Of a stretch of DNA of 64,000 bases, positions 1 to 7,751 are shown piece by piece (position 1 is the first letter of the stretch; each line of letters starts with the position of its first letter). The stretch is from assembly GCA_964525995.1 (NCBI GenBank), contig CAZGIM010000001.1:124001-188000 (forward strand), written 5' to 3'. The stretch comes from CAIVAT01 sp964525995 (GTDB lineage: Bacteria; Bacteroidota; Bacteroidia; Bacteroidales; FEN-979). Both the position numbers and the translations under genes were made by a program. The notes under the pieces were generated by a model. That model was not told the origin of the DNA. It ran no database searches and saw only the letters and a program-made list of their open reading frames with translations.

Positions 1-162
1 ACGTTTTGAATCGTTTAACTTAACTGCTGCTCTCGATTGTACCATCAGATCAAGCAACATCTGGTTCTCTTCTTCAGTTCCGTCACAGTAATGGACACGG
101 TCGGGCTGGCATAGGGCAGCCCAGTCATTTACCCAATTTTCAATTTTCTTTGAAATAATCAT
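1..162 (-). CDS. pckG: Phosphoenolpyruvate carboxykinase (GTP), N-terminal fragment
   Basis: This is the first 54 codons of a leftward gene cut by the window edge. The ATG lies at 162-160 and the frame stays open to base 1. The peptide contains QPDRVHYCDGTEEENQMLL followed by a basic stretch. This matches the N-terminal signature of GTP-dependent PEP carboxykinase (QPDRVHWCDGS.EE), which interconverts oxaloacetate and phosphoenolpyruvate. The catalytic P-loop and metal-binding residues lie outside the window, so activity cannot be judged here. It runs in the same direction as the aminotransferase at 269-1471, which supplies or consumes oxaloacetate, but about 100 bases separate them. Confidence 0.85.
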   Translation of the reverse strand, partial: MIISKKIENWVNDWAALCQPDRVHYCDGTEEENQMLLDLMVQSRAAVKLNDSKR

Positions 163-196
163 ATCGTAATGTTTTTGGTTGTAAGTTTCCGGAAAA

Positions 197-223
197 ATAT
201 GTTACTGGCAATTAAATTTGCCA
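197..223. other. Short inverted repeat upstream of pckG
   Basis: The gap between the aminotransferase stop and the pckG start contains GGCAATTAAATTTGCC, a 5-base stem (GGCAA/TTGCC) around a 6-base AT loop. It sits 40-60 bases upstream of the pckG ATG, where an operator or promoter-proximal structure could lie. There is no further evidence for a function. Confidence 0.25.
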
Positions 224-236
224 TTTAATCTGTTTA

Positions 237-272
237 TTCCCTAATCGCAAATCGCTAATCCCTATTCGCTAC
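237..272. repeat. Degenerate word-like repeat at the aminotransferase 3' end
   Basis: The stretch is built from near-copies of a 7-8 base word (CTAATCG, CAAATCG, CTAATCC, CTATTCG). It reaches the stop codon of the aminotransferase gene. The style is the same as the repeats at 1517-1660, 5390-5423 and 60018-60110, with different words. It does not look like a terminator because it has no long stem or T-run. Confidence 0.5.
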
Positions 273-1471
273 CTGAGTTCCCCTAAGGCCTCACGGATCC
301 GCCTCGCTGCCTCTGTCAGTTTATCGGTGCTGGTAGCGTATGAGAATCTGATACAGTTGGGATCCCCGAATGCATCACCGGGTACCAGTGCTACAAAAAC
401 CTTGTTGAGAAGGTACATGCAGAGATCGTTGGAGTTTGAAATAACCATTTTCCCGTCGGATTTCCCAAAATAAAATGAAATATCAGGGAAGATATAGAAA
501 GCGCCATCGGGGTGATTCAGCTTCATACCTGGAATGTCGGCCAGCAGTTTGAGCATGAGATCGCGACGCTCGCGGAATGCCTGTTGCATGATCTTCATAT
601 CGGGAGTGGCATCGGGGTGAGTAATAAATGCTTTAAGAGCGGCCCGCTGAGCGATGCTCGAGGCACCCGACGTAAATTGCCCCTGTAGCTTGTCACAGGC
701 TTTTGCAATGGTCAATGGGGCTGCAATAAAACCGATCCTCCAGCCGGTCATCGCAAAACCTTTCGAGACCCCGTTGACCAGGACGACACGGTCTTTTATA
801 TAATCGAACTGACAAATACTTTCATGCTTTCCGATGAAATTGATATGTTCGTAAATCTCATCGGCTATGATCGTGATGTCGGGATATTTTACCATCACAT
901 CGGCAATTCCTTTCAACTCTTCGCGGGTATAAACGGAGCCGGTAGGATTGCACGGCGAACTGTAGATCAGTAACCGGGTTTTGGGGGTGATGACCGCCTC
1001 AAGCTGGGCCGGTGTGACTTTAAAATTATTTTCGATAGTGGCAGGGATAAAGACTGCTTTACCCTCGGCCACCTTGATGATCTCTTTATAGGAAACCCAA
1101 TAAGGAGCGGGAATCAGAACCTCGTCGCCCGGGTTCACTAAACTCAGTACGACATTGGCGATCGACTGCTTGGCCCCGGTCGAAACAACAATCTGGTTGC
1201 TCTCGTAATTAAGGTTATTATCGCGTTTCAATTTGGTGCAGATCGCCTTCCGCAGATCTTCGTAACCGGCCACTGGGGGATAGAAGGTAAAATTCTGATC
1301 AATGGCCTCTTTGGCGGCGTTCTTGATGTAATCGGGCGTGTTGAAATCGGGCTCTCCGAGACTGAGGTTGATTACATCGTGTCCTTCGGCTTTCAGTTCA
1401 CGGCTTTTACGCGACATGGCCAGCGTTTCGCTTTCAGCTAAATAGTGGATTCGATTCGCAAGTGTTGTCAT
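269..1471 (-). CDS. aspC: Pyridoxal-phosphate aminotransferase, aspartate type (class I/II)
   Basis: This 400-residue protein has the full fold-type I aminotransferase layout. It shows an N-terminal LGEPDFNTP motif (about 38-46), SSPCNPTG (171-178), ADEIYEHI with the PLP-contacting Asp204 and Tyr207, and VSKGFAMTGWR carrying the Schiff-base Lys237. The C-terminal IRFSYATS contains the Arg that binds the substrate carboxylate. The length and motifs fit the subgroup Ib aspartate/prephenate aminotransferases, which move the amino group between aspartate and 2-oxoglutarate. Exact substrate choice cannot be read from the sequence. It is transcribed leftward and diverges from the gene at 1698. The ATG at 1471 is directly preceded by an AT-rich region with no strong ribosome site, as is usual in this phylum. 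Confidence 0.9.
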   Translation of the reverse strand: MTTLANRIHYLAESETLAMSRKSRELKAEGHDVINLSLGEPDFNTPDYIKNAAKEAIDQNFTFYPPVAGYEDLRKAICTKLKRDNNLNYESNQIVVSTGAKQSIANVVLSLVNPGDEVLIPAPYWVSYKEIIKVAEGKAVFIPATIENNFKVTPAQLEAVITPKTRLLIYSSPCNPTGSVYTREELKGIADVMVKYPDITIIADEIYEHINFIGKHESICQFDYIKDRVVLVNGVSKGFAMTGWRIGFIAAPLTIAKACDKLQGQFTSGASSIAQRAALKAFITHPDATPDMKIMQQAFRERRDLMLKLLADIPGMKLNHPDGAFYIFPDISFYFGKSDGKMVISNSNDLCMYLLNKVFVALVPGDAFGDPNCIRFSYATSTDKLTEAARRIREALGELR

Positions 1472-1516
1472 AATACAATGAAAATGAAGTTTTTGGAAAA
1501 AAAGACCAAAGTTAAA

Positions 1517-1660
1517 GAAATTTACGATTTACGGTTTACTATTTACGAATTTATTTTTCAGTTTTCCGTTTTCACTTTTCAATTCTTTTCCCTACACCTG
1601 TCCAAATCCACGTCCAACTCTTCGTCCAACTTTTCGTCAAACCTGTTTCCCTGTTTTCAT
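1517..1660. repeat. Word-like degenerate repeats in a divergent intergenic gap
   Basis: Two blocks of short, varied words fill most of the gap. The first has TTTACGA, TTTACGG, TTTACTA and TTTACGA in a row (about 1521-1552), then TTTTCAGTTTTCCGTTTTCA-like text. The second repeats CGTCCAACT, CGTCCAACT and CGTCAAACC (about 1611-1645). An 80-codon reading frame crosses the region, but its peptide only mirrors the repeats and has no domain. It is not called as a gene. Confidence 0.6.
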
Positions 1661-1676
1661 TTTCCACTTATATCCC

Positions 1677-1684
1677 TACCTTTG
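1677..1684 (+). promoter_or_regulatory. Bacteroidetes-type -7 promoter element
   Basis: TACCTTTG matches the Bacteroidetes sigma-ABfr -7 consensus TAnnTTTG exactly. It lies 13 bases upstream of the ATG of the membrane-anchored protein at 1698, so the predicted leader would be very short. No clear TTTG -33 element is present, only T-rich sequence near 1653. Confidence 0.55.
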
Positions 1685-1697
1685 TAAAAACTGATTT

Positions 1698-2267
1698 ATG
1701 GTTTCCTCTAATTTGCCTCCCGCTTTTGGTTTTCATCTCCTTGGCGGAATAATAAGGATCATTCTCATCTTTTCCGGCGCCTTCCTGCTGTTATGGTACT
1801 ACCTGAAAAACAGGCAGAAACAACAACCGGATCCGGTTCAAAAGCTTCAGTCAGATGTCGAAAAATCCGAACTCTTACGTTCCATTATGCCACTCCGGCT
1901 TCAGGCTTTTGAACGGTTCGTGTTATTCCTTGAACGGATCCATCCTTCCAATCTGGTAATGCGGCTCAACAATCCCGACCTTACTTCGGTCCAGTTGCAA
2001 TCAATACTCGTCCGCACCATCCGTGAAGAATTCGAGTATAACCTTTCCCAGCAACTCTACCTCTCGCAACAGACTTGGGAACTGGTAAAAAATGCAAAAG
2101 AAGATATGGTGGCACTAATCAATCAGGCGACTGCAAGAGCCGGGGATGAATCCATGGCCGAAGCGCTGGTTAAAAATATCTTTGAGATGGTGATTGAAAA
2201 AGGAAAACTGCCTTCAGAAATGGCCCTGGATCAAATCAAGAATGAACTGCAAGCATTGACCCGATAA
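1698..2267 (+). CDS. Membrane-anchored conserved protein (DUF7935-like)
   Basis: This 189-residue protein has one N-terminal membrane segment (about 14-34, LGGIIRIILIFSGAFLLLWY). A charged linker and a mostly helical soluble part follow. The soluble part includes MPLRLQAFERFVLFLERI and TIREEFEYNLSQQLYLS, which I recognise as a pattern common to an uncharacterised Bacteroidetes family (I believe DUF7935). The C-terminal half should lie in the cytoplasm, given the basic residues after the membrane segment. No catalytic motif is visible and the function is unknown. It stands alone, divergent from the aminotransferase and convergent with the barrel protein at 2302-2916. A -7 promoter element lies immediately upstream. 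Confidence 0.75.
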   Translation: MVSSNLPPAFGFHLLGGIIRIILIFSGAFLLLWYYLKNRQKQQPDPVQKLQSDVEKSELLRSIMPLRLQAFERFVLFLERIHPSNLVMRLNNPDLTSVQLQSILVRTIREEFEYNLSQQLYLSQQTWELVKNAKEDMVALINQATARAGDESMAEALVKNIFEMVIEKGKLPSEMALDQIKNELQALTR

Positions 2268-2301
2268 CCGGAAACAGCACTTTCACGGATTCCACCGCCA
2301 G

Positions 2302-2916
2302 TCATTTTCCAAAACGGTAGGCTAAAGTCAGACTGGCTGCCGTATTCGTAAAACCAAACGCGATCCTGCTGGTTGTAACTTCCATGTCTTGCTGATATGT
2401 TTCCGATTTGGATTTACCATAAATGTAACTGATGGCAGGATAAATTTCGGTGGAGATTACAAGCCTTTCTTTCACGGTGTAAGCCGCCCCGATTACACAG
2501 TACAACGCTGAGGTTACCGACCAGATGGTGTTGGTTGTCGTGTAATAGCGTCCCTCTTCTTTGGACTTTGAATGGTTGTAGTTGCATCCAGCATCCAGCC
2601 CGATCACAAAATCCAGGTTTTTAACCATCATGATGCGTTTTTCAAATCCGGCTTTCAGGCCGATTCCATATCCTGAGTTTTTCCGGTCGAGAGAGTCCTG
2701 TTCGCGCCCGTACCCATGGATGTTATCGAGATTTAATGCGAGCATTCCGAGACGGAACAGCGTGGATTTCCGGCCTGTTTTGTAAACAAGTCCGAATGAA
2801 TTAAGACTTGAAAAAGTAAGCCCGATCTCGTGTTTGCGTAGCGGTGTTGCTTCCTGGGCAAAAATCATGCTCACAGTGAACAGCAGTGTGACAATCAGAA
2901 GGAGTGTTTTTTTCAT
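2302..2916 (-). CDS. Exported outer-membrane beta-barrel-like protein, function unknown
   Basis: This 204-residue protein begins with a clear signal peptide (MKKTLLLIVTLLFTVSMIFA, cleavage before QEA). The mature part alternates short polar turns with strands such as GYGIGLKAGFEKRI and LVISTEIYPAISYIYG, and ends AASLTLAYRFGK, with an aromatic/hydrophobic alternation typical of small outer-membrane barrels. No enzyme or lipoprotein motif is present. The family is not one I can name. It is followed on the same strand by nothing close, and its upstream region carries the TTAACA boxes at 2985-3000. Confidence 0.7.
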   Translation of the reverse strand: MKKTLLLIVTLLFTVSMIFAQEATPLRKHEIGLTFSSLNSFGLVYKTGRKSTLFRLGMLALNLDNIHGYGREQDSLDRKNSGYGIGLKAGFEKRIMMVKNLDFVIGLDAGCNYNHSKSKEEGRYYTTTNTIWSVTSALYCVIGAAYTVKERLVISTEIYPAISYIYGKSKSETYQQDMEVTTSRIAFGFTNTAASLTLAYRFGK

Positions 2917-2984
2917 GGGTTGGTTTTTTTAGATTTATGGATCAAACGCAGCCATTCCCGGTTTCTTGCCTTGATACGGGAAAT

Positions 2985-3000
2985 TTAACATATTTTAACA
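2985..3000. promoter_or_regulatory. Paired TTAACA boxes, 10-base phase
   Basis: TTAACA occurs at 2985-2990 and 2995-3000, exactly 10 bases apart, about 70 bases upstream of the leftward gene starting at 2916. The motif resembles the three-box and four-box arrays at 6644-6671 and 56891-56930. Only two boxes are present here, so chance is more plausible than at the other sites. Confidence 0.35.
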
Positions 3001-3036
3001 AGATATGTCGAAGAGTTATATTTATGATCGATAGGA

Positions 3037-3786
3037 TCAGCAGTTATTGCCAGCCTTTTTCATGCGGTACCAATACTTATAGCGCTCGGTAAATCCCATT
3101 TTTCTATAAAGGCTGATGGCAGTATGATTGTCGGCAAGGACCTGAAGATAGGCGGTGGTAGCTCCCTGTTCTTTGCCCCAACAGAGGATGGAATCAACAA
3201 TCCTAAATCCGAGACCCTGTCGCCGATGACCGGGATCGACCACGATGTCGAAAATTCCTAAAAAATCCCTTTCCAAAACGCCTAATCCCACTCCGACAAC
3301 CTTTCTGTTACGGATAACCGACACCAGTGCAAAGGATGTTTGCACTTGTTGCATTATTGCCAGATAGGTTGCTTTTTTCCCGAAATCGAAGCCGTTCATC
3401 CGGATGAAATCATCAATCCAGCTTTCCCTGATGCTGGTTTCAACCATCGTTTCAGGATCGGTAATACTGGTTCTTCCTTTGATATCCGCGGTTTGGAAAG
3501 AGATCGTGGAGTGCCGGTAATATCCTGATGTTTCCAGAAGCTGGTCCATTCCCGGAGGATTGCTGTCGGCGGTGATTTTGAAACAGGGCGTAATCGCTTT
3601 AGCCTGGTACAGCATTTCACAAACCCGGATCTTTTCTGCAGGATCGATATGTGAGGGGTACAGCATGCTCACGGAATTCGACCGTTTGGTAACCCCGTTG
3701 GCAAACCGGAGAAGCCATCCGTCGTACTGGAATGTTTGCAGCGCAGGCCAGGCATTATTGGATATCTCCTCAAACCGCTGAATCAT
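3037..3786 (-). CDS. GNAT-family N-acetyltransferase
   Basis: This 249-residue protein has a C-terminal GNAT domain (about 120-245). Motif A reads VVDPGHRRQGLGFRIVDSIL, with the acetyl-CoA pyrophosphate loop RRQGLG. It is followed by AYLQVLADNHTAISLYRKMG, the usual motif B with the N-A-x-x-L-Y pattern, and GFTERYKYWYR. The first 110 residues form a divergent N-terminal half (PALQTFQYDGWLLRFANG) seen in two-lobed GNAT proteins. The acceptor substrate cannot be predicted. The gene is leftward, downstream of alaS with a gap of about 90 bases after alaS ends. Start ATG at 3786 is the first in frame that keeps the N-terminal domain. Confidence 0.88.
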   Translation of the reverse strand: MIQRFEEISNNAWPALQTFQYDGWLLRFANGVTKRSNSVSMLYPSHIDPAEKIRVCEMLYQAKAITPCFKITADSNPPGMDQLLETSGYYRHSTISFQTADIKGRTSITDPETMVETSIRESWIDDFIRMNGFDFGKKATYLAIMQQVQTSFALVSVIRNRKVVGVGLGVLERDFLGIFDIVVDPGHRRQGLGFRIVDSILCWGKEQGATTAYLQVLADNHTAISLYRKMGFTERYKYWYRMKKAGNNC

Positions 3787-3876
3787 GGCGAAATTCGATT
3801 TAGTATGTGTGACTGACTCCTTTTTTCGACGGAGGCAGGTTATTCATAGGACATTAAAATTGGTAAAGCAGGTCTT

Positions 3877-6579
3877 TTATTGCACAAATGTTTTAGCTTT
3901 TGCCAATGCGGCAGGGATTCCATCCGGATTTTTTCCTCCTGCCGTGGCAATATGAGGCTGACCTCCTCCTCCTCCCCCGATTTCTTTAGCAAGTTCACGA
4001 ACAATGTTCCCTGCATGCATGTTTCGTTCACGGACCAAATCCTCCGACAACATGACTGTCAGTGTTGCTTTCCCATCGGCCTCTGAAGCAAATACCAGGA
4101 ACAGATCGGGTAGGACATGGGTAAGCTCATAAGCCAGGTTTTTCGCTGTAACACTGTCAAGAGCTACCTTTTCAGCTAAAAAACTGAGATCGCTTACCCG
4201 GATCACTTTCGACCGATACTCCTGCACGAGTTGTTGAATCTTCAATTTTCCAAGCTCGGTGATCTCGCGCTTCAACTGGGCATGTTCTTCTAACAGGTTT
4301 TTCAATCCTCTTAACGGATCTTTGGGGTTCTTTAAGAGTTCACTGATTTCGGCCAGCATATCCTCCCGTTCATTCCGGAACGCTTCTGCCCTGGAGGCCG
4401 TGATGGCTTCAATTCGACGGATGCCCGCGGCTATAGCCCCTTCCGACACGATTTTAAAAGAACCTATCTGCCCTGTGGAGGAGACGTGGGTGCCTCCGCA
4501 CAATTCAACAGAGAATGCGGGGTCAAAAGCGATGACCCTGACAAGTTCACCATATTTTTCCCCGAAAAGCGCCATCGCGCCCATTGCTTTTGCCTCTGAA
4601 ATTGGCACTGACCTTTGTTCAAGGATGGGAATGTTCTGCCTGATCCGTTCATTTACGATCAGTTCGACCTCCCGGATCTCTTCGCGTGATAATTTTGCAA
4701 AATGGGTGAAATCAAATCTCAGGTGCTCTTCATCCACCAGTGATCCCTTCTGTTCCACATGCTTTCCTAAAACTTCCCGTAAAGCGGCATGCATCAGGTG
4801 TGTAGCTGAATGGTTGTTGGCGGTGTCCCTTCTTTTATCCCGATCGACTGTTGCTTTTACGGGGGCAGCTGGATCCACAGGGAGGCTTTTTGTAATATGA
4901 AGGATCAGTTCATTTTCGCGAACCGTGTCCAGAATGTCAATCCGTTCCTCTCCGGAGATCAACCAACCCCGGTCGCCAACCTGACCACCCGATTCGGCAT
5001 AGAAGGGCGTCTGGGCGAGGATTATCTGATAAAATGCTTCGCCTTTGGTGATGACCCTGCGGTGACGGGTTATAAATGTTTCTGTTACCAGGTGATCATA
5101 ACCCAAGAACTCGGGCAATCCCTCTTCCTCCTGCAACACAATCCAATCGGAGGTGTCGACAGAAGCATCTCTCCTCGACCGTGCTTTTTGTTCAGCTAAC
5201 CCACGGTGAAATCCCTCCATATCCACCTCCCACCCGGCCTCACGAGCCATGAGTTGCGTAAGGTCGATGGGAAAACCATAGGTGTCGAACAGTTCAAAGG
5301 CAAACCTCCCATCAATTACGGGTTTAAGGTTGCTGGTGTGCTTCGGGGTGTCATTTTTATTTTCTAATACCGCATTATCAGCAGTAATTGCATTTTGCAT
5401 TTTGCATTTTGCATTTTGCATTTCAATGTAGTCATTAAACCGCTGGATCCCCATAGCAAGGGTTCTAAGGAAGGCGGTCTCTTCTTCCCGAATAACATTG
5501 ATAATAAGTTCTTGTTGCTTAATAAGCTCAGGAAAAAAACTGCCCATTTGATCGGAAAGTACAGGAACCAGGGCGTGAATAAAGGGTTCCTTTAAATGCA
5601 GGAATGTATAGCCATAACGCACTGCCCTGCGGAGAATTCGTCGGATGACATATCCTGCTTTGACATTCGATGGAAGCTGTCCGTCGGCAATGGCAAAGGC
5701 AATAGCACGCAGATGATCGGCAACAACCCGCATAGCTATGTCGCATCGCGGATCTACTCCATATTGAGTGCCGGCCAACTTCCCGATTTCTTGAATAACA
5801 GGTTGAAAAACCTCGGTGTCGTAGTTTGATTTTTTTCCCTGGATGATCATACACAAGCGTTCAAATCCCATTCCGGTATCGACATGCCGGGCAGGCAATT
5901 CCAAGAGTTGCCCGTTCGACAGTCTGTTGAACTGGATAAAGACCAGGTTCCATATTTCGATCACATGGGGATCCCCTTTGTTCACGAGGTCTCTTCCCGG
6001 AATCCGGTCACGTTCTGCTTCGTCCCTGATATCTGCATGAATCTCCGAACAGGGCCCGCAGGGACCTGTATCTCCCATTTCCCAGAAGTTATCTTTTTTC
6101 GACCCCGACAGAATCCGGTCTTCCGGCAAAAACTGCTTCCAAACCTCATAAGATTCGTGATCGCGTTCCAATCCTTCTAATGAATCACCCTCAAAAACAG
6201 TGACATACAATCTTTCCTTATCTATTTTCAATACCTCGGTCAGGAATTCCCATCCCCAGGTTATAGCTTCCTTTTTAAAGTAATCGCCGAACGACCAATT
6301 ACCTAACATTTCGAACATGGTATGATGATAGGTATCGTAACCGACTTCCTCTAGGTCATTGTGTTTTCCCGACACGCGCAAACATTTCTGGGTGTCGGCG
6401 ATCCGGGGATAGGTTGCTTCGCGGTTACCTAAAAAAATATCCTTGAACTGGTTCATCCCTGCATTGGTAAACATTAGCGTGGGATCATTTTTGATCACCA
6501 TTGGCGCCGAGGGTACAATTTGGTGTGATTTGGATTTGAAAAAATCAAGAAAAGACTGTCTGATAGCTGCTGAATTCAT
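3877..6579 (-). CDS. alaS: Alanyl-tRNA synthetase with an in-frame repeat insertion
   Basis: This 900-residue enzyme charges tRNA-Ala. The catalytic core begins FLDFFKSKSHQIVPSAPM. The editing domain carries HSATHLMHAA (about 588), and the zinc-binding CGGTH lies near 695. The C-terminal DHHA1-type tail contains the glycine run GGGGGGQPH. Most bacterial AlaRS proteins are about 870-880 residues. The extra length maps to residues 387-419, where MQNAKCKMQNAITADNAV and a polar stretch interrupt the sequence just before VIDGRFAFELFDTYGFPIDL. The insertion is coded by a 7-base tandem repeat at 5390-5423. It sits at a loop after the aminoacylation core, so the enzyme is probably still active. The gene is divergent from the M23 peptidase gene. 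Confidence 0.95.
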   Translation of the reverse strand: MNSAAIRQSFLDFFKSKSHQIVPSAPMVIKNDPTLMFTNAGMNQFKDIFLGNREATYPRIADTQKCLRVSGKHNDLEEVGYDTYHHTMFEMLGNWSFGDYFKKEAITWGWEFLTEVLKIDKERLYVTVFEGDSLEGLERDHESYEVWKQFLPEDRILSGSKKDNFWEMGDTGPCGPCSEIHADIRDEAERDRIPGRDLVNKGDPHVIEIWNLVFIQFNRLSNGQLLELPARHVDTGMGFERLCMIIQGKKSNYDTEVFQPVIQEIGKLAGTQYGVDPRCDIAMRVVADHLRAIAFAIADGQLPSNVKAGYVIRRILRRAVRYGYTFLHLKEPFIHALVPVLSDQMGSFFPELIKQQELIINVIREEETAFLRTLAMGIQRFNDYIEMQNAKCKMQNAITADNAVLENKNDTPKHTSNLKPVIDGRFAFELFDTYGFPIDLTQLMAREAGWEVDMEGFHRGLAEQKARSRRDASVDTSDWIVLQEEEGLPEFLGYDHLVTETFITRHRRVITKGEAFYQIILAQTPFYAESGGQVGDRGWLISGEERIDILDTVRENELILHITKSLPVDPAAPVKATVDRDKRRDTANNHSATHLMHAALREVLGKHVEQKGSLVDEEHLRFDFTHFAKLSREEIREVELIVNERIRQNIPILEQRSVPISEAKAMGAMALFGEKYGELVRVIAFDPAFSVELCGGTHVSSTGQIGSFKIVSEGAIAAGIRRIEAITASRAEAFRNEREDMLAEISELLKNPKDPLRGLKNLLEEHAQLKREITELGKLKIQQLVQEYRSKVIRVSDLSFLAEKVALDSVTAKNLAYELTHVLPDLFLVFASEADGKATLTVMLSEDLVRERNMHAGNIVRELAKEIGGGGGGQPHIATAGGKNPDGIPAALAKAKTFVQ
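5390..5423. repeat. GCATTTT tandem repeat inside alaS
   Basis: Four complete GCATTTT units and a partial fifth follow each other without interruption. Three units make 21 bases, so the translated product repeats every seven residues (MQNAKCK). Because the repeat and its flanks keep the alaS frame open, the sequence is expressed as protein. The flanking 20 or so residues are also absent from typical AlaRS, which suggests a larger insertion of which the tandem repeat is the recognisable part. Confidence 0.85.
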
Positions 6580-6643
6580 TTTACCTGTTTAAACCGTAAA
6601 TTATAATGTTATCCTCCCTTTGTAGCATCTTCTAATTATCGCA

Positions 6644-6671
6644 TTAACAATTCATTAACAAACTTTAACAA
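6644..6671. promoter_or_regulatory. Three phased TTAACAA boxes upstream of the M23 peptidase
   Basis: TTAACAA occurs at 6644-6650, 6655-6661 and 6665-6671, with spacings of 11 and 10 bases, so all three face the same side of the helix. The array ends about 40 bases upstream of the -7 element at 6713, placing it around -50 to -80. That is where an activator or an UP-like contact would act. It also lies between two divergent genes, so it could serve alaS. Confidence 0.5.
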
Positions 6672-6712
6672 ATTTTAAAAATGCTCCGGGGCAGCAAAGT
6701 TAATTATTTACT

Positions 6713-6720
6713 TAATTTTG
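6713..6720 (+). promoter_or_regulatory. -7 promoter element for the M23 peptidase gene
   Basis: TAATTTTG matches TAnnTTTG exactly and lies 46 bases upstream of the ATG at 6767. No convincing TTTG is seen at -33. The phased TTAACAA array lies just upstream. Confidence 0.6.
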
Positions 6721-6766
6721 TAGCTGTTAGGTTGCCTCTTTTGAACAAATCTTCATCACCTTCTAG

Positions 6767-7741
6767 ATGAGTAAGGTAAAGTACAAGTTCAATAAAAAGT
6801 CTTTGACGTTCGACCGGGTTCAAACTACCTTCCGGAAACGGCTGTTGTATTTTATTACCCATCTCTCAACCGGTTTGGTGTTTGCTGCGGTGGTGCTCAT
6901 CATTGCATATAATTTCCTGGATTCGCCGAAAGAACGGGCGCAGAAACGTGAAATTGAGCAGATGAAGCTTCAATTCCAGATTTTGAACGACCAGTTGGAT
7001 AAGGTGACGAAGATACTGGATGACCTTCAGGACCGGGATGATAATATTTACCGGGTGATCTTTGAAGCCGAACCCATTCCCAATTCCATCCGGTCGGCCG
7101 GGATTGGAGGGATTGACAAGTACGAGGCGCTCAAAGGTTATTCGAGTTCAGATCTGATCGTTGAAACGGAAAAGACGATGGATCGCATTCTGAGCCGGCT
7201 GTATGTTCAGTCGAAATCGTATGACGAGGTGTTCGGTCTGGCGAAAAACAAAGAGAAAATGCTGTCTTCCATACCTGCTATTCAGCCGGTCAATAACAAA
7301 GATCTGAGGCGGATCGGATCCTATTTCGGCACACGGATGGATCCGTTTTACAAGGTCAGGAAGTTTCATGAAGGGATGGATTTTTCAGCGCCGGTCGGAA
7401 CCGAAATATACGCTACCGGAAATGGGATGATAACAACGGCCGGACGGGATATCCAGGGGGGGTATGGCAATGAAATCAGGATTGATCACGGGTTCAATTA
7501 TCAAACGGTTTATGCACATCTGTCGCGAATATTTGTCAAACCGGGTCAAAAGATTTTACGGGGACAGATCATCGGATATGTAGGGAACACGGGGAAATCA
7601 ACCTCGCCTCATCTTCATTACGAAGTCAGGAAGAATGGAATTCCGCTGAATCCCATCTATTTCTTCTTCAATGATATCACCCCGGAACAGTTCCAGATGA
7701 TGCTCGACCTGTCGTCGCGCCCTTCGCAGACGATGGATTAA
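6767..7741 (+). CDS. M23-family peptidoglycan endopeptidase, membrane anchored
   Basis: This 324-residue protein has one membrane segment (about 25-47), a coiled-coil stretch (about 58-92), and a C-terminal LytM/M23 domain. The zinc-site motifs are complete: HEGMD with His201 and Asp205, and HLH with His282 and His284. An active endopeptidase that cuts cross-links in the periplasm is therefore likely, rather than a degenerate LytM factor. The basic N-terminus suggests an N-in topology, placing the peptidase in the periplasm. It starts a rightward run with a 10-base gap to the MerR gene. M23 next to MerR and divergent from alaS is an arrangement I know from other Bacteroidetes. Confidence 0.92.
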   Translation: MSKVKYKFNKKSLTFDRVQTTFRKRLLYFITHLSTGLVFAAVVLIIAYNFLDSPKERAQKREIEQMKLQFQILNDQLDKVTKILDDLQDRDDNIYRVIFEAEPIPNSIRSAGIGGIDKYEALKGYSSSDLIVETEKTMDRILSRLYVQSKSYDEVFGLAKNKEKMLSSIPAIQPVNNKDLRRIGSYFGTRMDPFYKVRKFHEGMDFSAPVGTEIYATGNGMITTAGRDIQGGYGNEIRIDHGFNYQTVYAHLSRIFVKPGQKILRGQIIGYVGNTGKSTSPHLHYEVRKNGIPLNPIYFFFNDITPEQFQMMLDLSSRPSQTMD

Positions 7742-7751
7742 ACGGAAAATC

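Noticed and set aside
1445..1687. 80-codon rightward reading frame upstream of 1698
   Set aside because: Its peptide only mirrors the word-like repeats in the gap and the divergent aminotransferase start. It has no domain or start signal.
4259..4900. 213-codon frame antisense to alaS
   Set aside because: It lies wholly inside a well-supported gene on the other strand and has no recognisable domain.
5390..5423. Possible CRISPR array
   Set aside because: The units are 7 bases with no spacers, so this is a simple tandem repeat.
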